A DNA stretch of 64,000 nt from an uncultured Alistipes sp. (GTDB lineage Bacteria; Bacteroidota; Bacteroidia; Bacteroidales; UBA932). Positions 36,595-45,269 of this stretch are shown here, piece by piece. Every line of letters begins with the position of its first letter. The first letter of the stretch is position 1. Below the pieces are notes generated by a model. That model was not told where the DNA came from. It saw only the letters and a list, made by a program, of their open reading frames with translations, and searched no databases. The position numbers and the translations under genes are program-made. The stretch covers positions 186,001-250,000 of the forward strand of contig CABMPD010000002.1 of assembly GCA_902388455.1 (NCBI GenBank). The letters are read 5' to 3'.

Positions 36595-37050
36595 CTATTT
36601 GATATCAATGAATCTTTCCTTGGGTGTGACAGGGACCTCGGTCATCTTGGGCAGGGTGATGTTCAGTACACCGTGCTCCATGCTGGCGCTGATCTCTTCC
36701 TTCTTGATGTCGTCGGGGAGAAGCAGGGCCTGTTCGAAGTGGGAGTAGGAGAATTCCCTTCTGAGGTATTTCTCGTCCTTCTTCTCTTCTTTGTGCTCGT
36801 CCTTGTGCTCGAGGGTGACCACCAGTTCGTTCTCTTCGTTGATGCGGATCTTGAAGTCGTTCTTGGACATGCCGGGGGCGGCTATCTCGACTGTGTACTC
36901 CTTGTCATTCTCCTTTACGTTGATGGCAGGGGACGAAGTCCTCATCATGTTTCCGAAATGTCTGAAGTCATCATCGAAAAAGTCATTGAAAAAAGCGGGC
37001 AGCCAATTCTGCTGTGTTCTTCTGCTGGGTACCATAATGTTATCCTCCAT
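36595..37050 (-). CDS. Small heat-shock protein (Hsp20/alpha-crystallin)
   Basis: 151 aa, typical size. An ATP-independent holdase chaperone. The alpha-crystallin domain spans about residues 45-140 (INVKENDKEYTVEIAAPGMS through HGVLNITLPKM), with the conserved GVLNITLPK box intact, and the C-terminus holds the VPV motif (EVPVTPKERFIDIK) that docks between subunits. Alternative start MVPSRR at 37035. It is monocistronic: a strong terminator follows and a 460-base intergenic stretch precedes it. Confidence 0.95.
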   Translation of the reverse strand: MEDNIMVPSRRTQQNWLPAFFNDFFDDDFRHFGNMMRTSSPAINVKENDKEYTVEIAAPGMSKNDFKIRINEENELVVTLEHKDEHKEEKKDEKYLRREFSYSHFEQALLLPDDIKKEEISASMEHGVLNITLPKMTEVPVTPKERFIDIK

Positions 37051-37375
37051 AATTTTAAATTGTTTCTTAAAATGTTTCCGAACGTCTCCGGTCTTTCAGA
37101 GGAGGCTGCGGATTCGTTTCTGAATCCTGTCGCCCCGTTCTTCCGGACCTTCCCGGGAGTCTTTCCGGTGCCCCTCACCGGGGTCTCCGTTCCGCCCTCC
37201 CTTTCGGGCGTTCGATAGATGATATCGCAAATTGTGGACCAGTGGGCTTTGGCACGCGGAGGCTTGACGGAATGTCGCATTTTTCCGCCAAATTGTCACG
37301 AAATCCCTGAAAATCAATAGATTGAGTGACAAATTGACAGAAAAGGGATGTTTACAACAATGCCGCTTGAGAGCG
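37051..37375. other. Intergenic region upstream of hsp20
   Basis: No convincing gene is present. It holds an imperfect inverted repeat of TTGTCAC (37296-37302) with GTGACAA (37326-37332), which may be an operator, and then runs into the palindromic repeat element at 37376. Confidence 0.5.
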
Positions 37376-37470
37376 CACCTTCTTAAGGTGAGGCGGAAAT
37401 GCGGGAAAATAGCTCACCTTCGGAAGGTGGGACGAGGCGACTGGAAACGGAACCGCGGGAAACGGTGCCG
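37376..37470 (-). repeat. Single copy of the palindromic repeat element found as an array at 58 kb
   Basis: Two palindromes, CACCTTCTTAAGGTG (37376-37390) and CACCTTCGGAAGGTG (37415-37429), are exactly 39 bases apart. The spacer and the following 35 bases match the reverse complement of the unit in the 57920-58415 array (for example AGGCGGAAATGCGGGAAA against AGGCGAAAATGCGGGAAA). So it is one inverted copy. Confidence 0.85.
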
Positions 37471-37509
37471 TTGCGGTAGATTAGGTGGTGGAGTCGAAGA
37501 CGAGATGCC

Positions 37510-38946
<1,437 letters not shown>

Positions 38947-38979
38947 GGTCAATCCGTGCTTTTTGCAAAAGTCAGACCG

Positions 38980-38987
38980 CAAAGATA
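38980..38987 (-). promoter_or_regulatory. -7 promoter box (TATCTTTG) for sufB
   Basis: TAnnTTTG match on the minus strand, 33 bases upstream of the sufB ATG, in the gap that separates it from the divergent thiL-like gene. Confidence 0.6.
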
Positions 38988-39027
38988 GAGAATTTTTGTT
39001 ACCTTAGCGGGGATAATATAAAGGACA

Positions 39028-40032
39028 ATGGCAACTGAAATAGCATCAATAGGCAAGCAGGCCCTCCTGTCGCGGCTCTTCGAGGGCAGCGGCTTCGTGA
39101 ATGAGCGGGGCTGCGCGTTCTCCGGCGACGGGAACTTCAGCACGGTTCACAAGGTATTCATGGAAAAGGTGGATTTCGACCTGACGTACAATCCTCTGCG
39201 GCATCTCGGGCACAAGCTCGCCCTGAACGTCATCGGAGAGCTCTACGCCCGCATGAGCACTCCCGTAGGAATGGATATCACGGTGGCTCTGTCCAACCGC
39301 TTCTCGGTCGAGGACGTGCAGGATCTCTGGGAGGGTATCTCCGCAGCCGCCAAGGAACACGGCGCGGCGCATCTGGGTCTCGACCTGATCCCGTCAGCGG
39401 CCGGAATGGTGGTGAGCATCGCGGCCTGGGGCTCCGCCGGAAAGGACGTCGCTCAGAAACGGAAAAATGCTCAGTCGAAGGACCTTCTGGTGCTTAGCGG
39501 TGACCTGGGTGCGGCCTATATGGGACTGCACGTGCTGGAAAGGGAGAAGACCGCATTCGAGGGCACTCCCGCCGGGACGGCGCCCAAGCAGCCGGACCTT
39601 ACGCAGTACAAATACATCGTGGGCGAATACCTCAGCCCCTACCTGAAGCCTGCTGTGCCGGGACGCTTCGCCGAGGCGGGGATTGTCCCCTGCGGAGGGT
39701 ATTTCGTCAGCCGCGGACTGGGTGAAGCCGCCAAGCGCATTGCCGCCGATACGGGCCTCGGAGTCAAGATTTACATCGGCAGGATTCCCATTGCCTCAAA
39801 GACCTTCGAGATGGCGCAGGAGCTGAATCTCGACCCTGTCACGGCTGCTGTCAACGGCGGGGACGACTACCGCCTCCTGTACATTGTCCCCCTGGAGTTC
39901 CACGAGACGCTGCGCCGCGACTTCCAGGACTGGGACATCATCGGCCACCTCGCCCACTCCGACGTTGGGGAGGTCCTTGTCACTCCGGAAGGCGCTGAAA
40001 TCGGCATACACGCACAGGGCTACGAACAATAA
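39028..40032 (+). CDS. ThiL-like AIR-synthase-fold protein with degenerate active-site motifs
   Basis: 334 aa, the length of thiamine-monophosphate kinase. Overall similarity to Bacteroidales ThiL is clear (MATEIASIGKQALLSRL, LSGDLGAAYMGLHVLERE, VNGGDDYRLLYIVPL). However, several acidic motifs that bind metal and substrate in ThiL are changed: GDDAAV reads GDGNFS, the NxSD box reads NVIGE, GGDT reads GLDL, and DxSDG reads FVSRG. It may be a non-catalytic or repurposed relative (inference). It is divergent from sufB and is followed six bases later by a KilA-N pseudogene. Confidence 0.7.
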   Translation: MATEIASIGKQALLSRLFEGSGFVNERGCAFSGDGNFSTVHKVFMEKVDFDLTYNPLRHLGHKLALNVIGELYARMSTPVGMDITVALSNRFSVEDVQDLWEGISAAAKEHGAAHLGLDLIPSAAGMVVSIAAWGSAGKDVAQKRKNAQSKDLLVLSGDLGAAYMGLHVLEREKTAFEGTPAGTAPKQPDLTQYKYIVGEYLSPYLKPAVPGRFAEAGIVPCGGYFVSRGLGEAAKRIAADTGLGVKIYIGRIPIASKTFEMAQELNLDPVTAAVNGGDDYRLLYIVPLEFHETLRRDFQDWDIIGHLAHSDVGEVLVTPEGAEIGIHAQGYEQ

Positions 40033-40038
40033 TCAAGT

Positions 40039-40523
40039 ATGAAAAAGCAGAGTATCCATATAGACAACGCTGTAATCAGCCTTCTTCCGCAAGGGCAGGA
40101 GGATTATATTTCATTAACGGATATGGCTCACAGTCAAATGCAAGAGCATATCATATTCCGATGGATGAGCCTTAAAAGCACAATTGAATATATTGGCGAG
40201 TGGGAGGCATTGTATAATCCCAATTTTAATTATACCGAATTCGGTACAATTAGAAATGCCGCCGGCAGCAATAATTTTGTATTGTCTGTCAAGGCATGGA
40301 TTGAACGCACAAACGCAATAGGCATCGTAGCAAAAACCGGAAGATATGGAGGAACCTACGCTCATAAAGACATAGCCTATCATTTCGGAATGTGGAGAAC
40401 TTAAATGCCGTATTTATCAATGACGGTATTCCGCAATCTGAAAGGTTGGTCAGGCTTAATCAAATTGCCATCCAACAAATGAAGGTGCTGGAAGAAGTAA
40501 ACAACAGGAATTTGTTAAAATAG
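40039..40523 (+). pseudogene. KilA-N domain gene with internal deletion
   Basis: Frame 40039-40404 encodes a good KilA-N start (YISLTDMAHSQMQEHIIFRW, then GRYGGTYAHKDIAYHFGMW) and stops two codons later. In another frame, 40395-40523 encodes ENLNAVFINDGIPQSERLVR and KVLEEVNNRNLLK, which is the usual C-terminus of the same family. The middle, including the family's central region, is missing. A deletion thus joined the two parts out of frame. The family occurs on mobile elements and as solitary regulators in Bacteroidales. A truncated KilA-N peptide may still be made. Confidence 0.85.
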
Positions 40524-40536
40524 TTACTGAGATACA

Positions 40537-41886
40537 ATGAAAAAGCATTTACTGTCCATTGCGGCCCTGTCCCTGCTGGCAGCTGCCGCCGCCTCTCCTG
40601 CTCAGGCGCAGGAGGATTATCAGCCTTCACCCGAGATCGTTCAGTCGCAGGAGCAGTTCCGTGAGAACCGTTTCGGAATTTTCATTCACTGGGGCATTTA
40701 CTCGATGTACGGTCAGGGCGAGTGGGCTCTGAACTACAACGGACTGACCCACGAGGAGTACAGCAAGATGGCCGGGGGCTTCTATCCCGCCGATTTCGAT
40801 GCAGCCGAGTGGGTGAGCGCCATCAAGGCATCCGGAGCTAAGTACATCTGCATCACGACCCGTCACCACGACGGTTTCTCGATGTTCGACAGCAAGTGTA
40901 CGGACTACGACATCATGGACGCCACTCCCTTCAAGCGCGACATCATCGCCGAGCTGGCGGCCGAGTGCGAGCGTCAGGACATGCCCCTGCATTTCTACTA
41001 CTCGCTGATCGACTGGGGCCGTACCGACGCACCCCGCGGACGTACCGGTCAGGGCACGGGCCGTCCCGAGGCCACCGACCCCGACACCTATTTCGATTTC
41101 ATGAAGTGCCAGCTGACCGAGCTGCTGACCCGCTACGGCAAGGTGGGCTGCATCTGGTTTGACGGCAACTGGGATCATGAGGAGTGGGAGCAGCCTCTCG
41201 ACTATCGTTACGACGAGCTGTACCCGCTGATTCATGAGCTCCAGCCCGGGTGCCTGATCGGCAACAACCATCACATCACTCCCTATCCCGGTGAGAACAT
41301 CCAGATATTCGAGCGCGACATCCCCGGCGAGAATACGGCCGGATGGCACAGCGGCGGAGTCAGCACGACCCTCCCTCTCGAGACCTGCCAGACCATGAAC
41401 GGCTCCTGGGGCTACCGCATGACCGACCAGAACTACAAGAGTGTGGACGAGCTCATCCGCTACCTCGTCTCCACCGCCGGCCGTGACGCCAACCTGCTGC
41501 TCAACGTAGGCCCCCAGCCCGACGGCAACATCCCTGCCGCGGCCCTCGAGCGCTTAGCCGCAATGGGCGAGTGGCTCGGCACCTACGGCGAGACCATCTA
41601 CGGCACCCGCAGCATCCTCGTGAAACCCCAGCCCTGGGGCGTGACCACCCATAAGGACGACCGGATGTGGCTGCACGTCTTCCCCGCCGACGCCTTCAAG
41701 GCCGCCTCGGACGGACAGATCTACGTGCCCTACAAGGCCGGACGCAAGGTGGCCTCAGTCACTCCTTTCGGCTCGCCTGACGTGAAGCTCGGCTTCAAGC
41801 AGTACAAGGAAGGCCTCTTCGTGACCCTGCCATCCGACATGCCTGCCGACGTACCGGACTATATCGTCGAGGTTACTTTCAAATAG
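40537..41886 (+). CDS. Alpha-L-fucosidase (GH29)
   Basis: 449 aa with a signal peptide (MKKHLLSIAALSLLAAAAASPAQA). It hydrolyses terminal fucose from glycans. GH29 motifs are clear: FGIFIHWGIYSMYGQGEW, KYICITTRHHDGFSMFDS, and the nucleophile aspartate in GCIWFDGNWDH (about residue 212). The C-terminus adds a short beta domain. It is a solitary gene next to a pseudogene rather than part of a polysaccharide utilisation locus. Host mucin or plant fucose is the likely source. Confidence 0.93.
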   Translation: MKKHLLSIAALSLLAAAAASPAQAQEDYQPSPEIVQSQEQFRENRFGIFIHWGIYSMYGQGEWALNYNGLTHEEYSKMAGGFYPADFDAAEWVSAIKASGAKYICITTRHHDGFSMFDSKCTDYDIMDATPFKRDIIAELAAECERQDMPLHFYYSLIDWGRTDAPRGRTGQGTGRPEATDPDTYFDFMKCQLTELLTRYGKVGCIWFDGNWDHEEWEQPLDYRYDELYPLIHELQPGCLIGNNHHITPYPGENIQIFERDIPGENTAGWHSGGVSTTLPLETCQTMNGSWGYRMTDQNYKSVDELIRYLVSTAGRDANLLLNVGPQPDGNIPAAALERLAAMGEWLGTYGETIYGTRSILVKPQPWGVTTHKDDRMWLHVFPADAFKAASDGQIYVPYKAGRKVASVTPFGSPDVKLGFKQYKEGLFVTLPSDMPADVPDYIVEVTFK

Positions 41887-41925
41887 TTTACAGGAGCATT
41901 GTCTGCGGAAATAGGTTCATACTGC

Positions 41926-42735
41926 CTAAAATCTGAAACCGATATATAGGACAGTGCGAAAATCGCATGAGGAAAGCACGGATGCATCCTCCCTCTGCCA
42001 TCCGGCGGCATTGTCATTGAATGTGGCGCCGGCATCGATTCCTATCACGTAATGGGTGAGGAATGTATATTCGTAGCGTAGGCCTGCATTTCCAGCAAGT
42101 CCGTTGATGTGGTATTGTGAGGTAAATGTCGTAAAATCCATAGGAGCTACGGTTGGGAACATCTGCTCTGCCCTGAAGCACAGTCCGTCGGCAAAATAGT
42201 ATCCGATACCTGCGTAGACTGAGAACCGGTGATGCTCATTGTCTATCATGTGGAATACAGGCTTGACCGTGATAGCCAGCGAGTTGTGCCTTATCCACGC
42301 CAGATTGTTCAGATTGCTTCCTTGAGCAGCCTGTTCCTGAAGGTAGTCTTTTACCTCAGGAATATCCCCTATTCCGGTTATGGAATTTCCGACGGCATCG
42401 GAGTAGACATAGGCATCTGCAAAGTCGGGAAAACCGTTTCTATATGAACTCTGTATGTCCAATTCCAGAGAGAAACGCCTCACTAAGTCTCTTTGGTAGC
42501 TGAAACCATACACTGCGGTAGGATAGTGTCTGATATAGCCGACTGCGCCGTTGTCAGTTCCTGACAGATTTGTTCCATAACTGTAAATCCCCCATAGCCC
42601 TATACCGCCATAAAAGCGGATCAGGTTAGATGTTCTTTCTTGTTTGTCAGAAGTGTCATAAGTCTGGCTCATACCATTGTAGCAGGCAGCACAGGCAAGA
42701 ATCACGGACAAGAGTAATGATGTTATCTGCTTCAT
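41926..42735 (-). CDS. Outer-membrane beta-barrel-like protein of unknown function
   Basis: 269 aa with a lipoprotein-like or signal N-terminus (MKQITSLLLSVILACAAC). The body alternates hydrophobic and polar residues with aromatic girdles (LIRFYGGIGLWGIYSYG, YEYTFLTHYVIGIDAG) and ends in IGFRF, a terminal phenylalanine typical of outer-membrane barrels. It is the last of three small envelope genes read leftward (43015, 42656, 41926). Its start overlaps the lipoprotein gene by 80 bases. Confidence 0.6.
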   Translation of the reverse strand: MKQITSLLLSVILACAACYNGMSQTYDTSDKQERTSNLIRFYGGIGLWGIYSYGTNLSGTDNGAVGYIRHYPTAVYGFSYQRDLVRRFSLELDIQSSYRNGFPDFADAYVYSDAVGNSITGIGDIPEVKDYLQEQAAQGSNLNNLAWIRHNSLAITVKPVFHMIDNEHHRFSVYAGIGYYFADGLCFRAEQMFPTVAPMDFTTFTSQYHINGLAGNAGLRYEYTFLTHYVIGIDAGATFNDNAAGWQREDASVLSSCDFRTVLYIGFRF

Positions 42736-42973
42736 GTTTATGGATTATTTGTTTGATTGCAAAACTTGAGAAGTCTCCCTGATATTGATAGATTCTCATT
42801 TTGGGTGATATGTTTTTCAGCTTGAATATAGTATCGCATAGCGGCTGCGTTATCACAGGTATTTCCCCTGATTCTTCCAAAATAATAAAGCGTCTTCTGT
42901 CCTCCGCGCAGCCGGGCAGGAGCAGACTGGCGGAGGTAAGCAGAAATATCAGAGTGTAACGCAGATGTTTCAT
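42656..42973 (-). CDS. Small lipoprotein overlapping the next gene
   Basis: 105 aa from MKHLRYTLIFLLTSASLLL, with lipobox LLPGC (cysteine at about residue 22). The mature part is short with no recognised domain (EDRRRFIILEESGEIPVITQ). Its last 80 bases overlap the start of the following outer-membrane protein gene in another frame, which is more than usual and could mean the 3' end is not the native one. It is framed by two outer-membrane-like genes in the same direction. Confidence 0.5.
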   Translation of the reverse strand: MKHLRYTLIFLLTSASLLLPGCAEDRRRFIILEESGEIPVITQPLCDTIFKLKNISPKMRIYQYQGDFSSFAIKQIIHKHEADNIITLVRDSCLCCLLQWYEPDL

Positions 42974-43014
42974 GCGGCAACTAACAGATTTCGGCAGTTG
43001 CACCGGAACTTGAT

Positions 43015-43569
43015 TCAGAAAACAAAACCGAAACGATACTGTAAGTAAGGAGCTAAGTATAAGCCGTTCTGAATGCCGACTCTTCCTCCGGCAGTGAATT
43101 CACCGAACCAATGTTTGCCCCAGACCCTGCGGATACCGTACATAGGAGTCAGGCTGAAGTCAAAAGGCCCGCTGAGTGCTCCTTGTATCTTTATTGCGAC
43201 AAAGTCTGCCGAGTTCTTGAAGGTGTTTTTCCCCAGTCTGGCCCGACGGCCGAAGTTGGTATAGAAGCGTGGCTCGATGTTGATGCCTAAACTTGAACTG
43301 AACTGCAGCTCGGTGAGATGGTAGTCTCCATAAAAGTACAGTCTTGAAGGTACCATTCCAGCGCGGAAGACCATCGAGAAGCTTCCCCCCAGTTTTTGCT
43401 CGTACCCGTACTCTATGCCCACAATCTGGAGGGAAAAGGAGTGGTTGGACACGGCTACCGGTTTTTCGGAAGCAATCACAATGGTGTCAATGGCTTTGGA
43501 CACGGACTTTGCGTATGCCCCTGAGACGGCCGTCAGTATGGCCAGGACAGTCAGTATAAGGTGTTTCAT
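43015..43569 (-). CDS. Outer-membrane beta-barrel-like protein of unknown function
   Basis: 184 aa with a signal peptide (MKHLILTVLAILTAVSGAYA). Strand-like repeats (LQIVGIEYGYEQKLGGSFSM, LYLAPYLQYRFGFVF) and a terminal phenylalanine suggest a small outer-membrane barrel. First gene of the trio 43015-42656-41926. Promoter TATATTTG is at 43605-43612. No function is recognised. Confidence 0.6.
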   Translation of the reverse strand: MKHLILTVLAILTAVSGAYAKSVSKAIDTIVIASEKPVAVSNHSFSLQIVGIEYGYEQKLGGSFSMVFRAGMVPSRLYFYGDYHLTELQFSSSLGINIEPRFYTNFGRRARLGKNTFKNSADFVAIKIQGALSGPFDFSLTPMYGIRRVWGKHWFGEFTAGGRVGIQNGLYLAPYLQYRFGFVF

Positions 43570-43604
43570 CTTTTATTGTTTGTGTGTGTAGCTGTTTCGC
43601 ATTG

Positions 43605-43612
43605 CAAATATA
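43605..43612 (-). promoter_or_regulatory. -7 promoter box (TATATTTG)
   Basis: TAnnTTTG match on the minus strand, 35 bases upstream of the first gene of the small envelope trio. Confidence 0.6.
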
Positions 43613-43799
43613 GCGGATTTCCGGCAGTCACAGCCATGATGCCCCGATGAAGCACGGAGCGGTGACTTTGGGACTGCTGCCATGGGCTGCCTTCAACGAA
43701 TTGACTTCGTTGACTGCCTTTCGCGACTCATAAAGTATGCATATTGCCGCGCGGTTATGGTGCCTGCAGTGCCTGTCAGCCGACAGTCGGGTGTATGCT

Positions 43800-45134
43800 T
43801 TATAGGAGCTCCGCCATATACGCGGGCAGGCACAAAACATCCTTGTCTTTTCGTAAGTCTTTGGTATATAAAAGATATCTGTGAAGAATCCTCGCCGAAA
43901 ACTTATTCTGGAACATATCGAGGGACTTGTGTGAGTTGTAGCCGGAGGATTTGACCTCTATGGGGCATATCTTGTCTTTTCGCGAGATGAGGAAATCTAT
44001 CTCGTAGTTACGGGTCTCCTCCTTGAATGTGTAGTAAAACAGTTCATTACCGGCACTCTTCAACATCTGGGCGATGGCGTTTTTATACACATATCCCAAG
44101 TCGGTGGGGAGTTTGTCTGAAAGGAGTTTACGGTATATCACATTGTCCGTATAGTCACGGTCCATGAAAGCGAGTGTGACGAACAATCCGGTATCGGCAA
44201 GAAACATCTTGAAGTAATTGTAATCGGCATGAAGAGAGAAGCCTACGCTGGGATCATCCGCATGGTAGGCAAAGTTCACCGTCATGGAGTCTGCCATGTC
44301 CATCAACAGTTCACCGAGTCTGGCTGCCGTTGCATTTTCAATTACGCTTCCTATTTTGTAGCGGGTTGTATTGCGGGAGAGTTCTGCGGGAATGGAGGCA
44401 AACAGGCGGGAAGCGCGGCCTGACGGGTCGATTTTTCTGAAATCATCAATGTACAGTTCCAGGATGTTCCGTTTTACTGCGTCTATGGCCGAGAAATCAT
44501 TGGATTCCAGGTAGGCACTGACAGCCTGTGGCATACCTCCTATGAGCATGTACAGGCGGAAAAGGCGCATAAGATCACGGTTTACGGCATCTCCAAGTGG
44601 CTTGAAATTTTGATATGAGTATTTTATCAGCCCGTGAGTCTGAGGTTTGTCAATGGCCCATAGAAACTCTTCGAAGTCCATCGGATACATTGCGATACGG
44701 GTTTCTTCGCTCGGAATCACGATTCCTTTTACGTTTTTCTTTATCGATAGGAGCGACCCGGTTTCAATGTAGTCATACCGGTGGTCTTTTACGAGGTGTT
44801 TGATTGCCTGCCGGGCTGGGGGACAGAGCTGGACTTCATCGAAAACGATAACCGATTTACGTTCATACAGCGAAACATTGAACAATGACTGAATCCTCAA
44901 AAAGAAGTAATCCAGATCGGAAATATGCGAGAACAACTCTTTGACAGCATCATCCGCTATCGAGAAATCAATGATTATGCATGACTTATACTCCTTGCGG
45001 GCGAACTCCTCCGCGATGGTGGATTTCCCGATCCGACGCGCTCCTTTTATCAGAAGTGCCGTCTCTCCGTTGCTTTCCCGTTTCCATCGGAGCATCCTTT
45101 CGTAAATTTTGCGCTTGAATATTTTTCCAGACAT
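43800..45134 (-). CDS. AAA ATPase of the AAA_14/DUF4143 group
   Basis: 444 aa from MSGKIFKRKIYERML at 45134; ATG 45155 is less likely because the -7 box is only three bases from it. Walker A is KGARRIGKST (about residue 31), the Walker-B-like segment is KSVIVFDEVQLCP, and the C-terminal nuclease-like end is YEIDFLISRKDKICPIEVK, followed by a lysine-rich tail. It is related to the ATPase at 13022 but clearly divergent. Three 33-bp tandem repeats lie upstream. Role unknown. Confidence 0.82.
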   Translation of the reverse strand: MSGKIFKRKIYERMLRWKRESNGETALLIKGARRIGKSTIAEEFARKEYKSCIIIDFSIADDAVKELFSHISDLDYFFLRIQSLFNVSLYERKSVIVFDEVQLCPPARQAIKHLVKDHRYDYIETGSLLSIKKNVKGIVIPSEETRIAMYPMDFEEFLWAIDKPQTHGLIKYSYQNFKPLGDAVNRDLMRLFRLYMLIGGMPQAVSAYLESNDFSAIDAVKRNILELYIDDFRKIDPSGRASRLFASIPAELSRNTTRYKIGSVIENATAARLGELLMDMADSMTVNFAYHADDPSVGFSLHADYNYFKMFLADTGLFVTLAFMDRDYTDNVIYRKLLSDKLPTDLGYVYKNAIAQMLKSAGNELFYYTFKEETRNYEIDFLISRKDKICPIEVKSSGYNSHKSLDMFQNKFSARILHRYLLYTKDLRKDKDVLCLPAYMAELL

Positions 45135-45158
45135 GTCCAAAACCTTTATTTTCATCAG

Positions 45159-45166
45159 CAAAGATA
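45159..45166 (-). promoter_or_regulatory. -7 promoter box (TATCTTTG)
   Basis: TAnnTTTG match on the minus strand, placed between the 33-bp tandem repeats and the ATPase ATG at 45134. Confidence 0.55.
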
Positions 45167-45170
45167 CGTC

Positions 45171-45269
45171 TTTGTCGGAAAATGCAAAATGTTTTTGCGG
45201 GAATTTGTCGGAAAAAGCAAAATGTTTTTCCCGGATTTTGTCGGAAACAGGAAAATGTTTGCTCAGTCG
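45171..45269. repeat. Three 33-bp tandem repeats upstream of the ATPase gene
   Basis: TTTGTCGGAA starts at 45171, 45204 and 45237, exactly 33 bases apart, with the rest of each unit (GCAAAATGTTTTT and similar) largely conserved. On the minus strand the units read as an 11-residue repeat (FSDKFPQKHFA). They lie just upstream of the -7 box. Confidence 0.85.

Noticed and set aside
37256-37277. Sigma-54 promoter upstream of hsp20 (TTGGCACGCGGAGGCTTGAC)
   Set aside because: It lies on the wrong strand for hsp20 and lacks the GC dinucleotide at the right distance.
43628-43840. 70-aa frame between the envelope trio and the ATPase gene
   Set aside because: It overlaps the ATPase 3' end, has no promoter or signal and no family I recognise with confidence.
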